Assembly: GCA_913020295.1 (NCBI GenBank)
Contig: CAJWAA010000004.1
Location: forward strand, 62,001-126,000
Source of the DNA: an uncultured Flavobacteriaceae bacterium
GTDB lineage: Bacteria; Bacteroidota; Bacteroidia; Flavobacteriales; Flavobacteriaceae
Direction: 5' to 3'
Length of the DNA: 64,000 nt
The notes under the pieces are model-generated. The model saw only the letters and a program-made list of their open reading frames with translations, was not told the DNA's origin and did not search any database. Positions 45,828-54,851 of this stretch are shown here, one piece after another; the first letter of the stretch is position 1; each line of letters starts with the position of its first letter. The position numbers were made by a program, and so were the translations under genes.

Positions 45828-47165
45828 TTATAATTCTCTAACAGCTTGTTTAAATTGGTTCCCCCTGTCCTCATAATTTTCGAAAAGATCAAAACTGGCA
45901 CAGGCTGGTGAGAGCAATACATTATCATTTTTTTGAGCAATTTTTTTTGCAATCAACACTGCTTCTTTCATTGATTGAGTCTCAACCATAAGGTCGGTAA
46001 TGGATTCAAAGGCATTTATGATTTTTTGATTTTCAATCCCGAGGCAAATAATGGCTTTTACCTTTTCTCTTACCAAGGGATAAAGCATTTCGTAGTCGTT
46101 GCCTTTATCTACCCCACCAACGATCCAAACTGTGGGTTCGCTCATGCTTTCCAAAGCAAAATATACAGCATTAACATTTGTAGCCTTAGAGTCATTGATG
46201 TATCTTATGTTTTGAATTTTTAAAACCGGCTCCAGTCGATGAGGAGCTCCCTTGAAATTCAGTAAGCTTTCTCGAATGGTTTCTTTACTTACATCGAGTA
46301 AATGGGCGACAGTTGAAGCAGCCATAGCATTCAAGAGATTATGCCTTCCTTTTAGAGGAAATTCCATTGTGTTAATCATGGTCTTTGTTTTTTGAGTTTC
46401 GATTAAGATGCTGTTGTTTTCTATATAAGTGGTATTTATATTTTTATTAAAGGTTCCAAATTCGTGAAGTTTAGACTTTGTTTTCATACTATGAATGGCC
46501 TTACTCAATTTAGGATCTTCTCCATTGAAAAGGAGAAAATCACGATGAGTTTGATTGGAATTGATACGTAATTTTGATTTTAGATATGCCGTAAAATCGT
46601 AATTATAGCGGTCCAAATGATCTGGGGTAATATTGGTAATAACTCCAATATGGGGAGCAAAATTGACAATATCATCTAATTGAAAACTGCTTATCTCTAA
46701 AACATAAAATTGGTGCTCAGTTTGAGCAACCTCTTTAGCAAAACTATTTCCTACATTTCCTGCCAATACGACATCGTATCCTGCATCATCCAATATTTTA
46801 TAAGTCATCATGGCGGTGGTGGTTTTGCCATTACTTCCGGTGATACCTATAAGTGTTGCATTGGTGAATTTGGATGCAAATTCTATTTCTGAAATTACAG
46901 GAATTTCGATGGATTTAAGAGATTGAACTATGGGTGTGCTGTCAGAAATTCCAGGACTTTTCATAATGTATTGGGCATCCTGCATTTTAGATAGGGTATG
47001 GGTTTTTTCCTCCCATTCTACCCCCAAGCTTTCAAATCTATTTTTAGTGGAATTTGGTATGATCCCCTGATCTGAAACAAAAACCTGAAATCCCTCTTTT
47101 TTGGCCAACAGTGCTGTTCCACTTCCACTTTCTCCTGCACCCAAAATGACAATCTTTTTGCTCAT
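45828..47165 (-). CDS. murD: UDP-N-acetylmuramoylalanine--D-glutamate ligase
   Basis: Adds D-Glu to UDP-MurNAc-L-Ala. It has 445 residues from ATG 47165 ([21 protein letters not shown]). The frame is open further upstream into mraY, but the ATG overlaps the mraY stop by one base (TAATG) and matches the family start. Motifs are GITGSNGKTTTAMM (P-loop), ISSFQLDD, ITPDHLDRY, GRHNLLNAMAA and NDSKATNVNAV. ftsW follows after 9 bases. Confidence 0.95.
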   Translation of the reverse strand: MSKKIVILGAGESGSGTALLAKKEGFQVFVSDQGIIPNSTKNRFESLGVEWEEKTHTLSKMQDAQYIMKSPGISDSTPIVQSLKSIEIPVISEIEFASKFTNATLIGITGSNGKTTTAMMTYKILDDAGYDVVLAGNVGNSFAKEVAQTEHQFYVLEISSFQLDDIVNFAPHIGVITNITPDHLDRYNYDFTAYLKSKLRINSNQTHRDFLLFNGEDPKLSKAIHSMKTKSKLHEFGTFNKNINTTYIENNSILIETQKTKTMINTMEFPLKGRHNLLNAMAASTVAHLLDVSKETIRESLLNFKGAPHRLEPVLKIQNIRYINDSKATNVNAVYFALESMSEPTVWIVGGVDKGNDYEMLYPLVREKVKAIICLGIENQKIINAFESITDLMVETQSMKEAVLIAKKIAQKNDNVLLSPACASFDLFENYEDRGNQFKQAVREL

Positions 47166-48388
47166 TATCTGATTTTGAGTGTTATAATAGACAATACAGC
47201 TAATAGTATTCCAATAATCCAAAACCGGGCAACAATCTTACTTTCGTGTAATCCTGATTTTTGGTAATGGTGATGTAAGGGGGCCATTTTGAAAATTCTT
47301 TTGCCCACTCCGGTTTTTTTACGACTATACTTGAAATAGCCAACCTGTATAATCACTGAAAGATTTTCGATCAAAAAAATACCACAAAGCAAAGGAATCA
47401 AAAGCTCTTTTCTTACAATCAGTGCAATTACAGCAATAACCGCACCTATGGTGAGGCTTCCTGTATCTCCCATAAAGATCGTGGCAGGATAGGTGTTGAA
47501 CCACAAAAACCCGATTAAAGCACCTGAAAAAGCAGCAACGAATATAACCACCTCTCCTACATTAGGGATGTACATAATGTTGAGGTAGTCCGAAAAAATT
47601 AAGTTTCCGGATACCCATGCAAAAATCCCTAATGCCAATACCATTATAGCAGATGAGCCAGCAGCTAAACCATCAACTCCGTCGGTCAAATTGGCTCCGT
47701 TTGATACCGCCACGATGATAAAAACAACAATGGGAATGAAGATGATCCAAGTATATTTTTTTAGATTTGGCGAAATCCAGCTCAGCAAATTTGAATAGTC
47801 AAAAGCATTGTCCTTGAATAAGGGAATGGTAGTGAGGGTAGATTTTTTTTCGGGAGTAAAAATCTCCTGAATATTAGCAGACTTTTTTAATCCTTGCCCT
47901 CTAATCTCCTCTTTTACGGTTACCCCTGGGTGGAAATACAAAACTAAACCGACTAACAATCCCAAAAGTAATTGACCTGCTACCTTAAATCTTCCTTTAA
48001 GTCCTTCTTTGTCCTTCTTAAAAACTTTGATATAATCATCAACTAACCCAATGAAACCCATTGATAGTGTAGTTATAATAAGGAGTTGGATATAAATGTT
48101 ATCCAATTGAGCCAATAATAAAATAGGGATCAACGTACCTATAATGATGATGACTCCACCCATCGTGGGTGTTCCTTGTTTTTCATTTTGACCCTTTAAT
48201 CCCAGATCTCTAACTGATTCTCCTATTTGTTGAGATTTTAGGAATCGGATGATGATCCTTCCATAAATCAATGTGATAGCAGAAGAAAGGATTAAAGCCA
48301 TTGAAGCCCTAAACGTCAGAAATTGGAAAAGTGTAGCCCCAGGAAATTGAAACTTTTTCTCTAAAAATTCAAATAGGTAATATAACAT
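47165..48388 (-). CDS. mraY: Phospho-N-acetylmuramoyl-pentapeptide-transferase
   Basis: Integral membrane enzyme that moves phospho-MurNAc-pentapeptide to undecaprenyl phosphate, giving lipid I. It has 407 residues and about ten transmembrane segments. [13 protein letters not shown], the Asp pair in [33 protein letters not shown] and the histidine motif [12 protein letters not shown] are all intact. A charged insert around residues 170-200 is longer than in E. coli. It begins 3 bases behind murE and shares one base with murD. Confidence 0.95.
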   Translation of the reverse strand: MLYYLFEFLEKKFQFPGATLFQFLTFRASMALILSSAITLIYGRIIIRFLKSQQIGESVRDLGLKGQNEKQGTPTMGGVIIIIGTLIPILLLAQLDNIYIQLLIITTLSMGFIGLVDDYIKVFKKDKEGLKGRFKVAGQLLLGLLVGLVLYFHPGVTVKEEIRGQGLKKSANIQEIFTPEKKSTLTTIPLFKDNAFDYSNLLSWISPNLKKYTWIIFIPIVVFIIVAVSNGANLTDGVDGLAAGSSAIMVLALGIFAWVSGNLIFSDYLNIMYIPNVGEVVIFVAAFSGALIGFLWFNTYPATIFMGDTGSLTIGAVIAVIALIVRKELLIPLLCGIFLIENLSVIIQVGYFKYSRKKTGVGKRIFKMAPLHHHYQKSGLHESKIVARFWIIGILLAVLSIITLKIR

Positions 48389-48391
48389 GAG

Positions 48392-49852
48392 CTAAGGCTT
48401 TTTAGAAAATATTTCTTGTGCTATTTTATAATCATCAAAAGGGTGCTTTTCGCCTTTAACCTCTTGGTAATTTTCATGTCCTTTTCCAGCAATCAGAACT
48501 ACATCACCAGGTTGGGATATTTGGTAAGCGACCTTAATGGCCTCTTTTCGTTGTGGAATGCTCATGGTCTTTTTAAAATCTACAGGATCTACTCCTTCGC
48601 ACATTTGTTCGATAATTGTATCGGGATCTTCGTTGCGAGGATTGTCTGAAGTAAAAAGAACTTTAGAGCTCAATTGAGCAGCTATAGCACCCATTAAAGG
48701 TCTTTTTTCTTGATCCCTATTACCACCACAACCCACTACAGTGATCAAGCTTTCATTTTGGGTTCTTATCCTATTAATGGTGACCAAAACATTTTTTAAT
48801 GCATCGGGGGTATGGGCATAGTCCACTACAACTATAATTTTGTTTGGAGTTTCAAAAGTTTGGAATCTACCGGGGGCACTTTTCAATTGACTTATTGATT
48901 TCAAACTTTGCCACTCGTCTTCCCCTAGCAGTATTGTGGTTGCATAAACAGCCAATATATTATAGGCATTGAACTCACCTAAAATTTGAGTCCAAATTTC
49001 ATTTTGATTGATTTTTAATAGCATACCTTTAAATTGGCTCTCCAAAACTTGAGCGGAATAATCAGCATAACGATAAAGTGCGTAGGTTTGTATTTTTGCT
49101 TTGCAATTCTGGACCATTACTTTAGCATTTTTATCGTCTATATTGATCAGTGCAAAAGCAGAATCAGATAAGGAATCAAACAGAATTTTTTTGGTATCCC
49201 GATAAGCCTTAAAAGTATTATGGTAATCCAAGTGATCATGGGTAAGGTTGGTAAAAATGGCACCTTTGAATTCCAAACCTGTGATCCTTTTTTGGTGTAG
49301 ACCGTGTGAGGAGACCTCCATAAAACAATTTTCAATACCTTCACTAACCATGGCTCTGAGGTGCTTATTAATGGTCAGTGGGTCTGGGGTGGTATGGGTG
49401 GCTGAAAATTGATTGGTACCATATTGAATTGCAACGGTAGAGATGAGTCCTGCACCAGTTTTATTGATGTTAAAGAAATCAAACAACAAAGTAGCTACCG
49501 ATGTCTTTCCATTGGTACCAGTTATACCGATGAGCTTTAGTTGACTAGAAGGGTTATCGTAAAAATTAGAAGCCATCCAACCTAAAGCATCTCGACAATC
49601 ATTAACTTGGATAAAGACCACTCCTGGTTCTAATTTTTCAGGAAGTGTCTCACATATGATCGACTGAGCACCCAATTTAATAGCCTGGCCAATAAATTGA
49701 TGTCCATCTACTTGAGTACCCCTGACTGCAACATACATATTGCCGGGTTTAATGGTCCTTGAATCTGAAGAAATATCGTTTACCTCCACATCAGTTGACC
49801 CAGAAAGTCCTTGAATGGCTACTTTGTATAATATTTCTTTTAACTTTCTCAA
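48392..49852 (-). CDS. murE: UDP-MurNAc-L-Ala-D-Glu:meso-diaminopimelate ligase
   Basis: Adds the third residue of the peptidoglycan stem. It has 486 residues. The N-terminal domain has DSRTIKPGNMYVAVRG, the P-loop is GITGTNGKTSVATLL, and the central domain has TTPDPLTINKHL, EVSSHGLHQKR and NLTHDHLDYHNT. The DNPR motif in LFTSDNPRNEDPD marks meso-diaminopimelate as the amino acid rather than lysine. Its start overlaps by 4 bases the end of a small exported protein gene, where ftsI would normally be the direct neighbour. Confidence 0.95.
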   Translation of the reverse strand: MRKLKEILYKVAIQGLSGSTDVEVNDISSDSRTIKPGNMYVAVRGTQVDGHQFIGQAIKLGAQSIICETLPEKLEPGVVFIQVNDCRDALGWMASNFYDNPSSQLKLIGITGTNGKTSVATLLFDFFNINKTGAGLISTVAIQYGTNQFSATHTTPDPLTINKHLRAMVSEGIENCFMEVSSHGLHQKRITGLEFKGAIFTNLTHDHLDYHNTFKAYRDTKKILFDSLSDSAFALINIDDKNAKVMVQNCKAKIQTYALYRYADYSAQVLESQFKGMLLKINQNEIWTQILGEFNAYNILAVYATTILLGEDEWQSLKSISQLKSAPGRFQTFETPNKIIVVVDYAHTPDALKNVLVTINRIRTQNESLITVVGCGGNRDQEKRPLMGAIAAQLSSKVLFTSDNPRNEDPDTIIEQMCEGVDPVDFKKTMSIPQRKEAIKVAYQISQPGDVVLIAGKGHENYQEVKGEKHPFDDYKIAQEIFSKKP

Positions 49853-50253
49853 GACATCTTTTTTAGAATAGCGTTGTTAAAAAAAACATATCTTAAGGCC
49901 TTTACTAATTTTTTATAACTTACCTTTTCTGAAATAATACCATGAAATGAAGCAAGTGATAAGTTTCCATTTTCTGATTTAATTATTTTACCATTACCCA
50001 ATACTGAAGTTGTTCCAGTTGGCAAATTTTTATCTAATAATTTTACTATACCTCTAAGATCAAATGATATAATCTTTAAATCGCATTTAGATAATTTATA
50101 GGGGTCACAAAACTCGAAAAAAACAATATTTTTTTCAAGACTCATATAAATTTTAAAGTCCCGATTTGATAATGATTTGATTGTTTCGGATCTTTCTTGA
50201 GAATTTGAGATATTAATCAAAAAAAGTAGTATGATTACCAATATTCTTTTCAT
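49849..50253 (-). CDS. Small exported protein of unknown function inside the dcw cluster
   Basis: No family is recognised. The product has 134 residues with a clear signal peptide (MKRILVIILLFLINISNSQ) and no further membrane segment. The mature part is about 115 residues, Lys- and Ile-rich, and has exactly two cysteines (49 and 57, in FCDPYKLSKC), which could form a disulfide. A later stretch reads TTSVLGNGKIIKS. It overlaps ftsI (upstream) and murE (downstream) by 4 bases each (ATGA), so it is translated as part of the operon and is unlikely to be a spurious frame. A periplasmic role near FtsI is suggested by position only. Flavobacterial clusters I know have ftsI directly before murE. Confidence 0.8.
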   Translation of the reverse strand: MKRILVIILLFLINISNSQERSETIKSLSNRDFKIYMSLEKNIVFFEFCDPYKLSKCDLKIISFDLRGIVKLLDKNLPTGTTSVLGNGKIIKSENGNLSLASFHGIISEKVSYKKLVKALRYVFFNNAILKKMS

Positions 50254-52238
50254 GGCTTTAATGTGATTTTTTGATAGATATTAAAACTTGCTCCCGCATT
50301 AGGAGACTGTTTTTTAACTTTGCTTTTACCTTTGATCTCCACTTTAGGACCCATAGGCTCTAAAATTGATAAAGCTTCAATTTTAGTCATTCCTTTTAAA
50401 TCCGAAACCACTCCCTCAGAGGGTATAGCTTTCACCTTGGATGACAATTGGTAGATTTGTTCAGATTTTATGTAGATGGTTTTGGGAAGGGAATTGTAAA
50501 TTTTTTTTGCAATTTTCTTAAAAACAGGAGCTGCAACAGTAGAACCGTAATAACCTATTTTTTTATCTGGACGGTGAATGACAACAATACATGAGTATTC
50601 TGGTTTTTCAGCCGGGAAATACCCTACAAATGAGGCCACATATTGTACTTCTTTGTCTTTCCTGTTATAATCCAATTGACAGGTACCCGTTTTTCCAGCC
50701 ATTGCCAATTCACTGTCTCTAATATTATGCGCAGTACCCCATTTCTTATCCACCACATTGAACATCATTTTTTTTACTTTATCAATGGTTGACTGAGAGC
50801 ATAATGAAGGATTCAAAATAATCTGACTAAAAGCTTGGTTCGAGCTTTGACCGAAAGATTCAATCTTTTCAATAAATCTGGGTTTTAACATCACCCCGTT
50901 GTTGGCAATGGCATTGTAAAAAGTAAGTGTTTGAAGAGGGGTCATAGAAACACCATAGCCATAGGCCATCCAAGGCAAATCGAGTTGATCCCAGTCCTTT
51001 TTATCATCGGGATGAGGGATTTTTGGAATCCCTTCACCTCGTATGGGTAACCCTAATTGCTTGTTGACTCGCATGTTGTATAAACGATTGACAAATTTTT
51101 TAGGATTTTTACTGTAGTTTTCGTGAATTATTTTAACCATACCGGTATTGGAGGAAACCTCAAAAATTTTGGCTGCGGTAATAGTTCCATATCCCCCTTT
51201 TTTGGAATCACGTACTTTATATTTACCGAAAAAGGTAAGTTCACCATTGCCGGTTGGGATAAGTGTATTTTGATCAATGACTTTATCCTCTAAGGCTGCT
51301 ATCATTGACATTAGTTTAAAAGTGGAACCTGGTTCGTGGGACTCCCCCACAGCATAATTGAGTTTTTCGTAATAGGTACCCACTTTTGTCTTTCCCAAAT
51401 TGGCTATGGCTTTAATCTTTCCAGTTTTAGTTTCCATTACAACAACAGTTCCATGATCTGCCTTAAAATTTTCCATCTGCTCCAATAGTGCACTGTGAGC
51501 AATGTCCTGAATATTGACATTGATAGTAGTGTGAACGTTGTAACCTTCTGTAGGCTCCTTTTCATTGACATCATTAATGGGTTTCCACTGTCCACCAGCT
51601 ATTTTTTGCTTAAGCCTTTGCCCCGCTTCACCTTCAAGGTATTGGCTGAATGCGCCCTCTAACCCAACAAGTTTGTATCCGCCTTTTGGTTCTTCCGCTA
51701 CCCTACCTACAGTTCTTTCAGCCATTTTTCCCAAAGGGTGCTCTCTGACCATTTTATGTTCTATGATCAAACCTCCCTTGTATGACGGTAGTTTAAAAAG
51801 GGGAAGTTGTTTGATTTTTATTTTCTCCGAGTAAGTAAGGTCTCTAGCAATTAGTAAATACCTATGTCGATCTCTTACTCCTTTATCAAGTTTGTTAGAA
51901 ATCGATTTTTTGGAGCGATTCAATATTTCAGACAAACCATTGACCAGCTCTTTTTTATATTTTTGATAGAGGGATTTGGAGGGAACAGCGGCATCCCATC
52001 GCACTTCGTAACGGGCCATCGATGTGGCTAAAATACTTCCGTCATCTGCAAAAATATTTCCTCTACTAGGCTTAATTATATCTTTTTTTAGGGTACGTTT
52101 TGAGGCTATTTCTCGGTATTTATCCCCTTCAGAAAATTGTATCTGGATAAGCTTGGCAATCAAAATAAATGAAAAAAGTATCAACCCAAATGCAACAAAA
52201 TAACTTCGATTCATTACGTTTTTATTTCTTTGCTCCAT
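50250..52238 (-). CDS. ftsI: Septal transpeptidase FtsI (class B penicillin-binding protein) with PASTA domain
   Basis: Cross-links septal peptidoglycan with FtsW. It has 662 residues: one N-terminal transmembrane helix (about 12-30), a dimerisation domain with IKPSRGNIFADDGSILATS, and the transpeptidase domain with Ser305 in GSTFK (SxxK), SSNTG (SxN) and AGKTGT (KTG). The tail (about 600-662, SDLKGMTKIEALSILEPMG) is a PASTA domain, typical of Bacteroidota FtsI. It begins 2 bases after the ftsL gene and overlaps the unknown exported gene by 4 bases. Confidence 0.95.
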   Translation of the reverse strand: MEQRNKNVMNRSYFVAFGLILFSFILIAKLIQIQFSEGDKYREIASKRTLKKDIIKPSRGNIFADDGSILATSMARYEVRWDAAVPSKSLYQKYKKELVNGLSEILNRSKKSISNKLDKGVRDRHRYLLIARDLTYSEKIKIKQLPLFKLPSYKGGLIIEHKMVREHPLGKMAERTVGRVAEEPKGGYKLVGLEGAFSQYLEGEAGQRLKQKIAGGQWKPINDVNEKEPTEGYNVHTTINVNIQDIAHSALLEQMENFKADHGTVVVMETKTGKIKAIANLGKTKVGTYYEKLNYAVGESHEPGSTFKLMSMIAALEDKVIDQNTLIPTGNGELTFFGKYKVRDSKKGGYGTITAAKIFEVSSNTGMVKIIHENYSKNPKKFVNRLYNMRVNKQLGLPIRGEGIPKIPHPDDKKDWDQLDLPWMAYGYGVSMTPLQTLTFYNAIANNGVMLKPRFIEKIESFGQSSNQAFSQIILNPSLCSQSTIDKVKKMMFNVVDKKWGTAHNIRDSELAMAGKTGTCQLDYNRKDKEVQYVASFVGYFPAEKPEYSCIVVIHRPDKKIGYYGSTVAAPVFKKIAKKIYNSLPKTIYIKSEQIYQLSSKVKAIPSEGVVSDLKGMTKIEALSILEPMGPKVEIKGKSKVKKQSPNAGASFNIYQKITLKP

Positions 52239-52240
52239 TA

Positions 52241-52552
52241 TTAATCTTTCTTGACTATAATTTTAATGGGAGGTGTTTTTGCTGGCCCAATACCAATGGG
52301 ACTTAACTCCTTGATAATTTTAGTTTCCATTTTTAAATTCATTATGGCTGTACGCTGTTCAACAAACTCACTCTTTAACATTTTCAAATCGTCATTCAAT
52401 TGAGCAATTTTAAAAATTTTGCGATCCGTAGCATGGCCACTTGCAATCATAATCAATGACAGTAGTGATAAAAATATGATCACGCGCCAATTCTTTAAGG
52501 CATCTTCATTAACCAAAAATTCCATTTTTAATATTGATAATAGTTTTTTCAT
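52241..52552 (-). CDS. ftsL: FtsL-like cell division protein
   Basis: Small bitopic protein of 103 residues: a cytoplasmic start, one transmembrane helix (about 23-42, WRVIIFLSLLSLIMIASGHA), and a periplasmic coiled-coil-like stretch (KIAQLNDDLKMLKSEFVEQRTAIMNLKMETKI). This is the FtsL/DivIC plan; sequence identity between phyla is minimal, so the name rests on build and position between rsmH and ftsI. It overlaps rsmH by 4 bases. Confidence 0.85.
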   Translation of the reverse strand: MKKLLSILKMEFLVNEDALKNWRVIIFLSLLSLIMIASGHATDRKIFKIAQLNDDLKMLKSEFVEQRTAIMNLKMETKIIKELSPIGIGPAKTPPIKIIVKKD

Positions 52553-53451
52553 ATCCTTTCCGCAACTCTTAGCTTACCACTTCTTGCTCTTGGGTTTTTG
52601 TTGATCTCTTCCTCAGAGGGCATCTTTAAATTCCCCACCTTTTTTAGTGGTAGATTTCTGTTTCCATATAGGTCTGATTCTGCTTTTCCTTCAAACTTGC
52701 CTTCTCTAATGAATATTTTTACCAATCGATCTTCCAGGGAGTGATAGGAAATACAAACCAATCGGCCTCTTTTATGAAGTAATTCGATGGACTGCTCTAA
52801 AAAGGATTTAATAACATCTAACTCCGCATTGACCTCTACTCTTATGGCTTGAAAAACCTGAGCAATAATTTTATTAAAAACATGGTTTGGTAAAATAGGG
52901 GTCAATAAATCAACCAGTGATTGAGTGGTAGCTATCGGTTTCAGAATTCTTTCTTTTACAATATGACCAGCCAATTTTCGTGCATTACGCAACTCGCCAT
53001 AATTTTTAAATATTTTCTGAAGCTCTTCTTCGCTGTATAAATTGACCACTTTATAGGCATTCAATTCACTTTTGGTATTCATCCGCATGTCCAAAGGACC
53101 ATCTAATCGTGTGGAAAAGCCTCTTAATCCTGAATCAAATTGATGAGAGGAGACTCCAAAGTCTGCAAGAATTCCATTTACGCTTGTAATCCCACAAAAC
53201 TTCAAATGTCTTTTTAGGTGTGAGAAATTTCCACATATCAATTGAAATCTGTCGTCAGAAATAAGATTTTGCAGTGCATCCTCGTCTTGATCAAAAGCCA
53301 ATAATCTTCCTTTTAGGGATAGTTTTTGAAGTATAGCTTTCGAATGACCACCCCCTCCAAAAGTTACATCGACATAAACCCCGTCAGGATTGATTCTTAA
53401 TCCCTGAATCGCTTCTTTAAGCATTACAGGTTTATGATATATTGTCCTCAT
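52549..53451 (-). CDS. rsmH: 16S rRNA m4C1402 methyltransferase
   Basis: SAM-dependent methyltransferase for C1402 of 16S rRNA, formerly MraW, 300 residues. Motifs are YHKPVMLKEAI at the start, the SAM loop VDVTFGGGGHSKAIL, ADFGVSSHQFD, RGFSTRLDGPLDMRM and the late SYHSLEDRLVKIF with NPRARSGKLRVAER. It overlaps mraZ by 20 bases; the first ATG that keeps the family start is 53451. Confidence 0.96.
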   Translation of the reverse strand: MRTIYHKPVMLKEAIQGLRINPDGVYVDVTFGGGGHSKAILQKLSLKGRLLAFDQDEDALQNLISDDRFQLICGNFSHLKRHLKFCGITSVNGILADFGVSSHQFDSGLRGFSTRLDGPLDMRMNTKSELNAYKVVNLYSEEELQKIFKNYGELRNARKLAGHIVKERILKPIATTQSLVDLLTPILPNHVFNKIIAQVFQAIRVEVNAELDVIKSFLEQSIELLHKRGRLVCISYHSLEDRLVKIFIREGKFEGKAESDLYGNRNLPLKKVGNLKMPSEEEINKNPRARSGKLRVAERI

Positions 53452-53899
53452 TTTGATCCCCCATTACTTCCTCTGCCAAAGCAGCAAAATCTGTGGTTGC
53501 TTCATCTATAGCTTTCTCATAAAGATCTTTATCCCAAATCTCGAGAATATTGACAACCGATGAAACGACTACCTCCCTAGAAATTTTAGCGTGGTTTGTC
53601 AAATCTTTAGGAATCAACAATCTCCCAGTTGCATCGATCTCTATTAATTTTACCCCAGCAGTAAAGCGTCGGATAAAATCATTATTTTTCTTATTAAAGC
53701 GATTGAGCTTGTTAACTTTTTCCATCAAACCTCCCCATTGATCCAAGGGATACAATTCCAAGCAATTATTGAAAACAGCTCTTTTAATTACAAAACTTTT
53801 ATTTAGATAACTCGAAAGTTGTTTTTTTAAAGCAGCTGGAAGCATTATCCGCCCTTTTGCGTCGGCTTTGCACTCGTATGTTCCTATAAAATGCTGCAT
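53432..53899 (-). CDS. mraZ: Division and cell wall cluster transcriptional regulator MraZ
   Basis: DNA-binding protein of 155 residues that heads the dcw cluster and represses it in other bacteria. Two SpoVT/AbrB-like repeats are seen, each with the DxxxR signature: DAKGRIMLPAAL near the start and DATGRLLIPKDL in the second half. Direct repeats of AAAAAGTGGT lie 42-66 bases upstream and match the known kind of MraZ target, so autorepression is likely. The divergent neighbour is an alpha/beta hydrolase gene. Confidence 0.95.
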   Translation of the reverse strand: MQHFIGTYECKADAKGRIMLPAALKKQLSSYLNKSFVIKRAVFNNCLELYPLDQWGGLMEKVNKLNRFNKKNNDFIRRFTAGVKLIEIDATGRLLIPKDLTNHAKISREVVVSSVVNILEIWDKDLYEKAIDEATTDFAALAEEVMGDQNEDNIS

Positions 53900-53922
53900 G
53901 CTATTATTCGTTCAATTTTAAC

Positions 53923-53986
53923 CAAATATAAGGTAATTATACCACTTTTTACCACTTTTTACCACATTGTTAATAAATTTCACCAC
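53923..53986 (-). promoter_or_regulatory. MraZ-box repeats and promoter of the dcw cluster
   Basis: On the minus strand GTGGT occurs three times with exact 10-base spacing (53965-53961, 53955-53951, 53945-53941), joined by A5 runs, with a fourth GTGGT at 53986-53982. MraZ of Mycoplasma and E. coli binds such AAAGTGG or TGGGN direct repeats. TATATTTG at 53930-53923 is an exact TAnnTTTG -7 box 24 bases ahead of the mraZ start, and the repeats cover the -33 region, so bound MraZ would block the promoter. Confidence 0.75.
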
Positions 53987-54050
53987 TGACCTCAAAATCT
54001 CACGAAACAGATCAAAAAAAATTAAATACCAATCATACAAGCGAATTGTA

Positions 54051-54058
54051 TATCTTTG
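54051..54058 (+). promoter_or_regulatory. Candidate -7 box of the alpha/beta hydrolase gene
   Basis: TATCTTTG matches TAnnTTTG and lies 16 bases before the ATG. No clear TTTG was found at -33, so the call is weak. Confidence 0.3.
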
Positions 54059-54074
54059 GTAATATTTATTACTG

Positions 54075-54842
54075 ATGCTTGAGAAACAAATTATTGCTGA
54101 AGCCGAGTACCGTTACATAGAATTAGGTGAAGGCACCCCAGTGGTTATTTTACATGGTTTGATGGGAGGGTTGAGTAACTTTGAAGGGGTAATAAACTAT
54201 TTCCCAATTAAAGGTTACAAAATTTTGGTTCCCGAGCTACCTGTTTACGACTTACCCATAGTCGATTCCTCTGTTAAATCTTTAGCTGATTTTCTTAATA
54301 ATTTTTTAAATTTCAAAAATTTAGAAGAAGTTGTTCTAATGGGCAATTCCTTAGGAGGCCACGTTGCTTTATTGTATACTAAATTTTATCCCGAAAAGGT
54401 AAAAGGATTAATTATTACAGGAAGTTCAGGATTATATGAAAATGCCATGGGAGACGGTTATCCTAAGAGAGGGGATTACGAATACATAAAAGCAAAAAGT
54501 GAGGAAGTTTTTTACGATCCAAAAATTGCTACCAAAGAAATAGTGGACGAAGTGTTTGAGTCCGTCAACGATCGAAACAAGTTATTAAGAACTTTAGCCA
54601 TTGCCAAAAGTGCCATTCGGCACAACATGGCTAAAGATTTACCCAATATGCATACCAGGACTGCAATCATTTGGGGAGCTCAAGACAGTGTCACCCCTCC
54701 AAATGTTGCTGATGAATTTAATTCGTTGCTCCCCAATTCAGACCTTTACTGGATTGACAAATGCGGCCATGCTCCTATGATGGAACATCCCGACCGTTTC
54801 AATGAAATAATGCACTCCTGGATGGAGAAATACAATATCTAA
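54075..54842 (+). CDS. Alpha/beta hydrolase
   Basis: Cytosolic serine hydrolase of 255 residues. The oxyanion region is VVILHGLMGGLSNFEG, the nucleophile elbow GNSLGGHVAL holds the Ser, the acid is the Asp in IWGAQDSVTPP and the base is the His in KCGHAPMMEHPDRF. The cap region has no special mark, and esterase, lactonase or C-C hydrolase activity is possible. It lies between mraZ (divergent) and engB (9 bases downstream). As I recall, this gene is found at the same place in other flavobacteria, which hints at a housekeeping role. Confidence 0.88.
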   Translation: MLEKQIIAEAEYRYIELGEGTPVVILHGLMGGLSNFEGVINYFPIKGYKILVPELPVYDLPIVDSSVKSLADFLNNFLNFKNLEEVVLMGNSLGGHVALLYTKFYPEKVKGLIITGSSGLYENAMGDGYPKRGDYEYIKAKSEEVFYDPKIATKEIVDEVFESVNDRNKLLRTLAIAKSAIRHNMAKDLPNMHTRTAIIWGAQDSVTPPNVADEFNSLLPNSDLYWIDKCGHAPMMEHPDRFNEIMHSWMEKYNI

Positions 54843-54851
54843 ATTTCCGTA

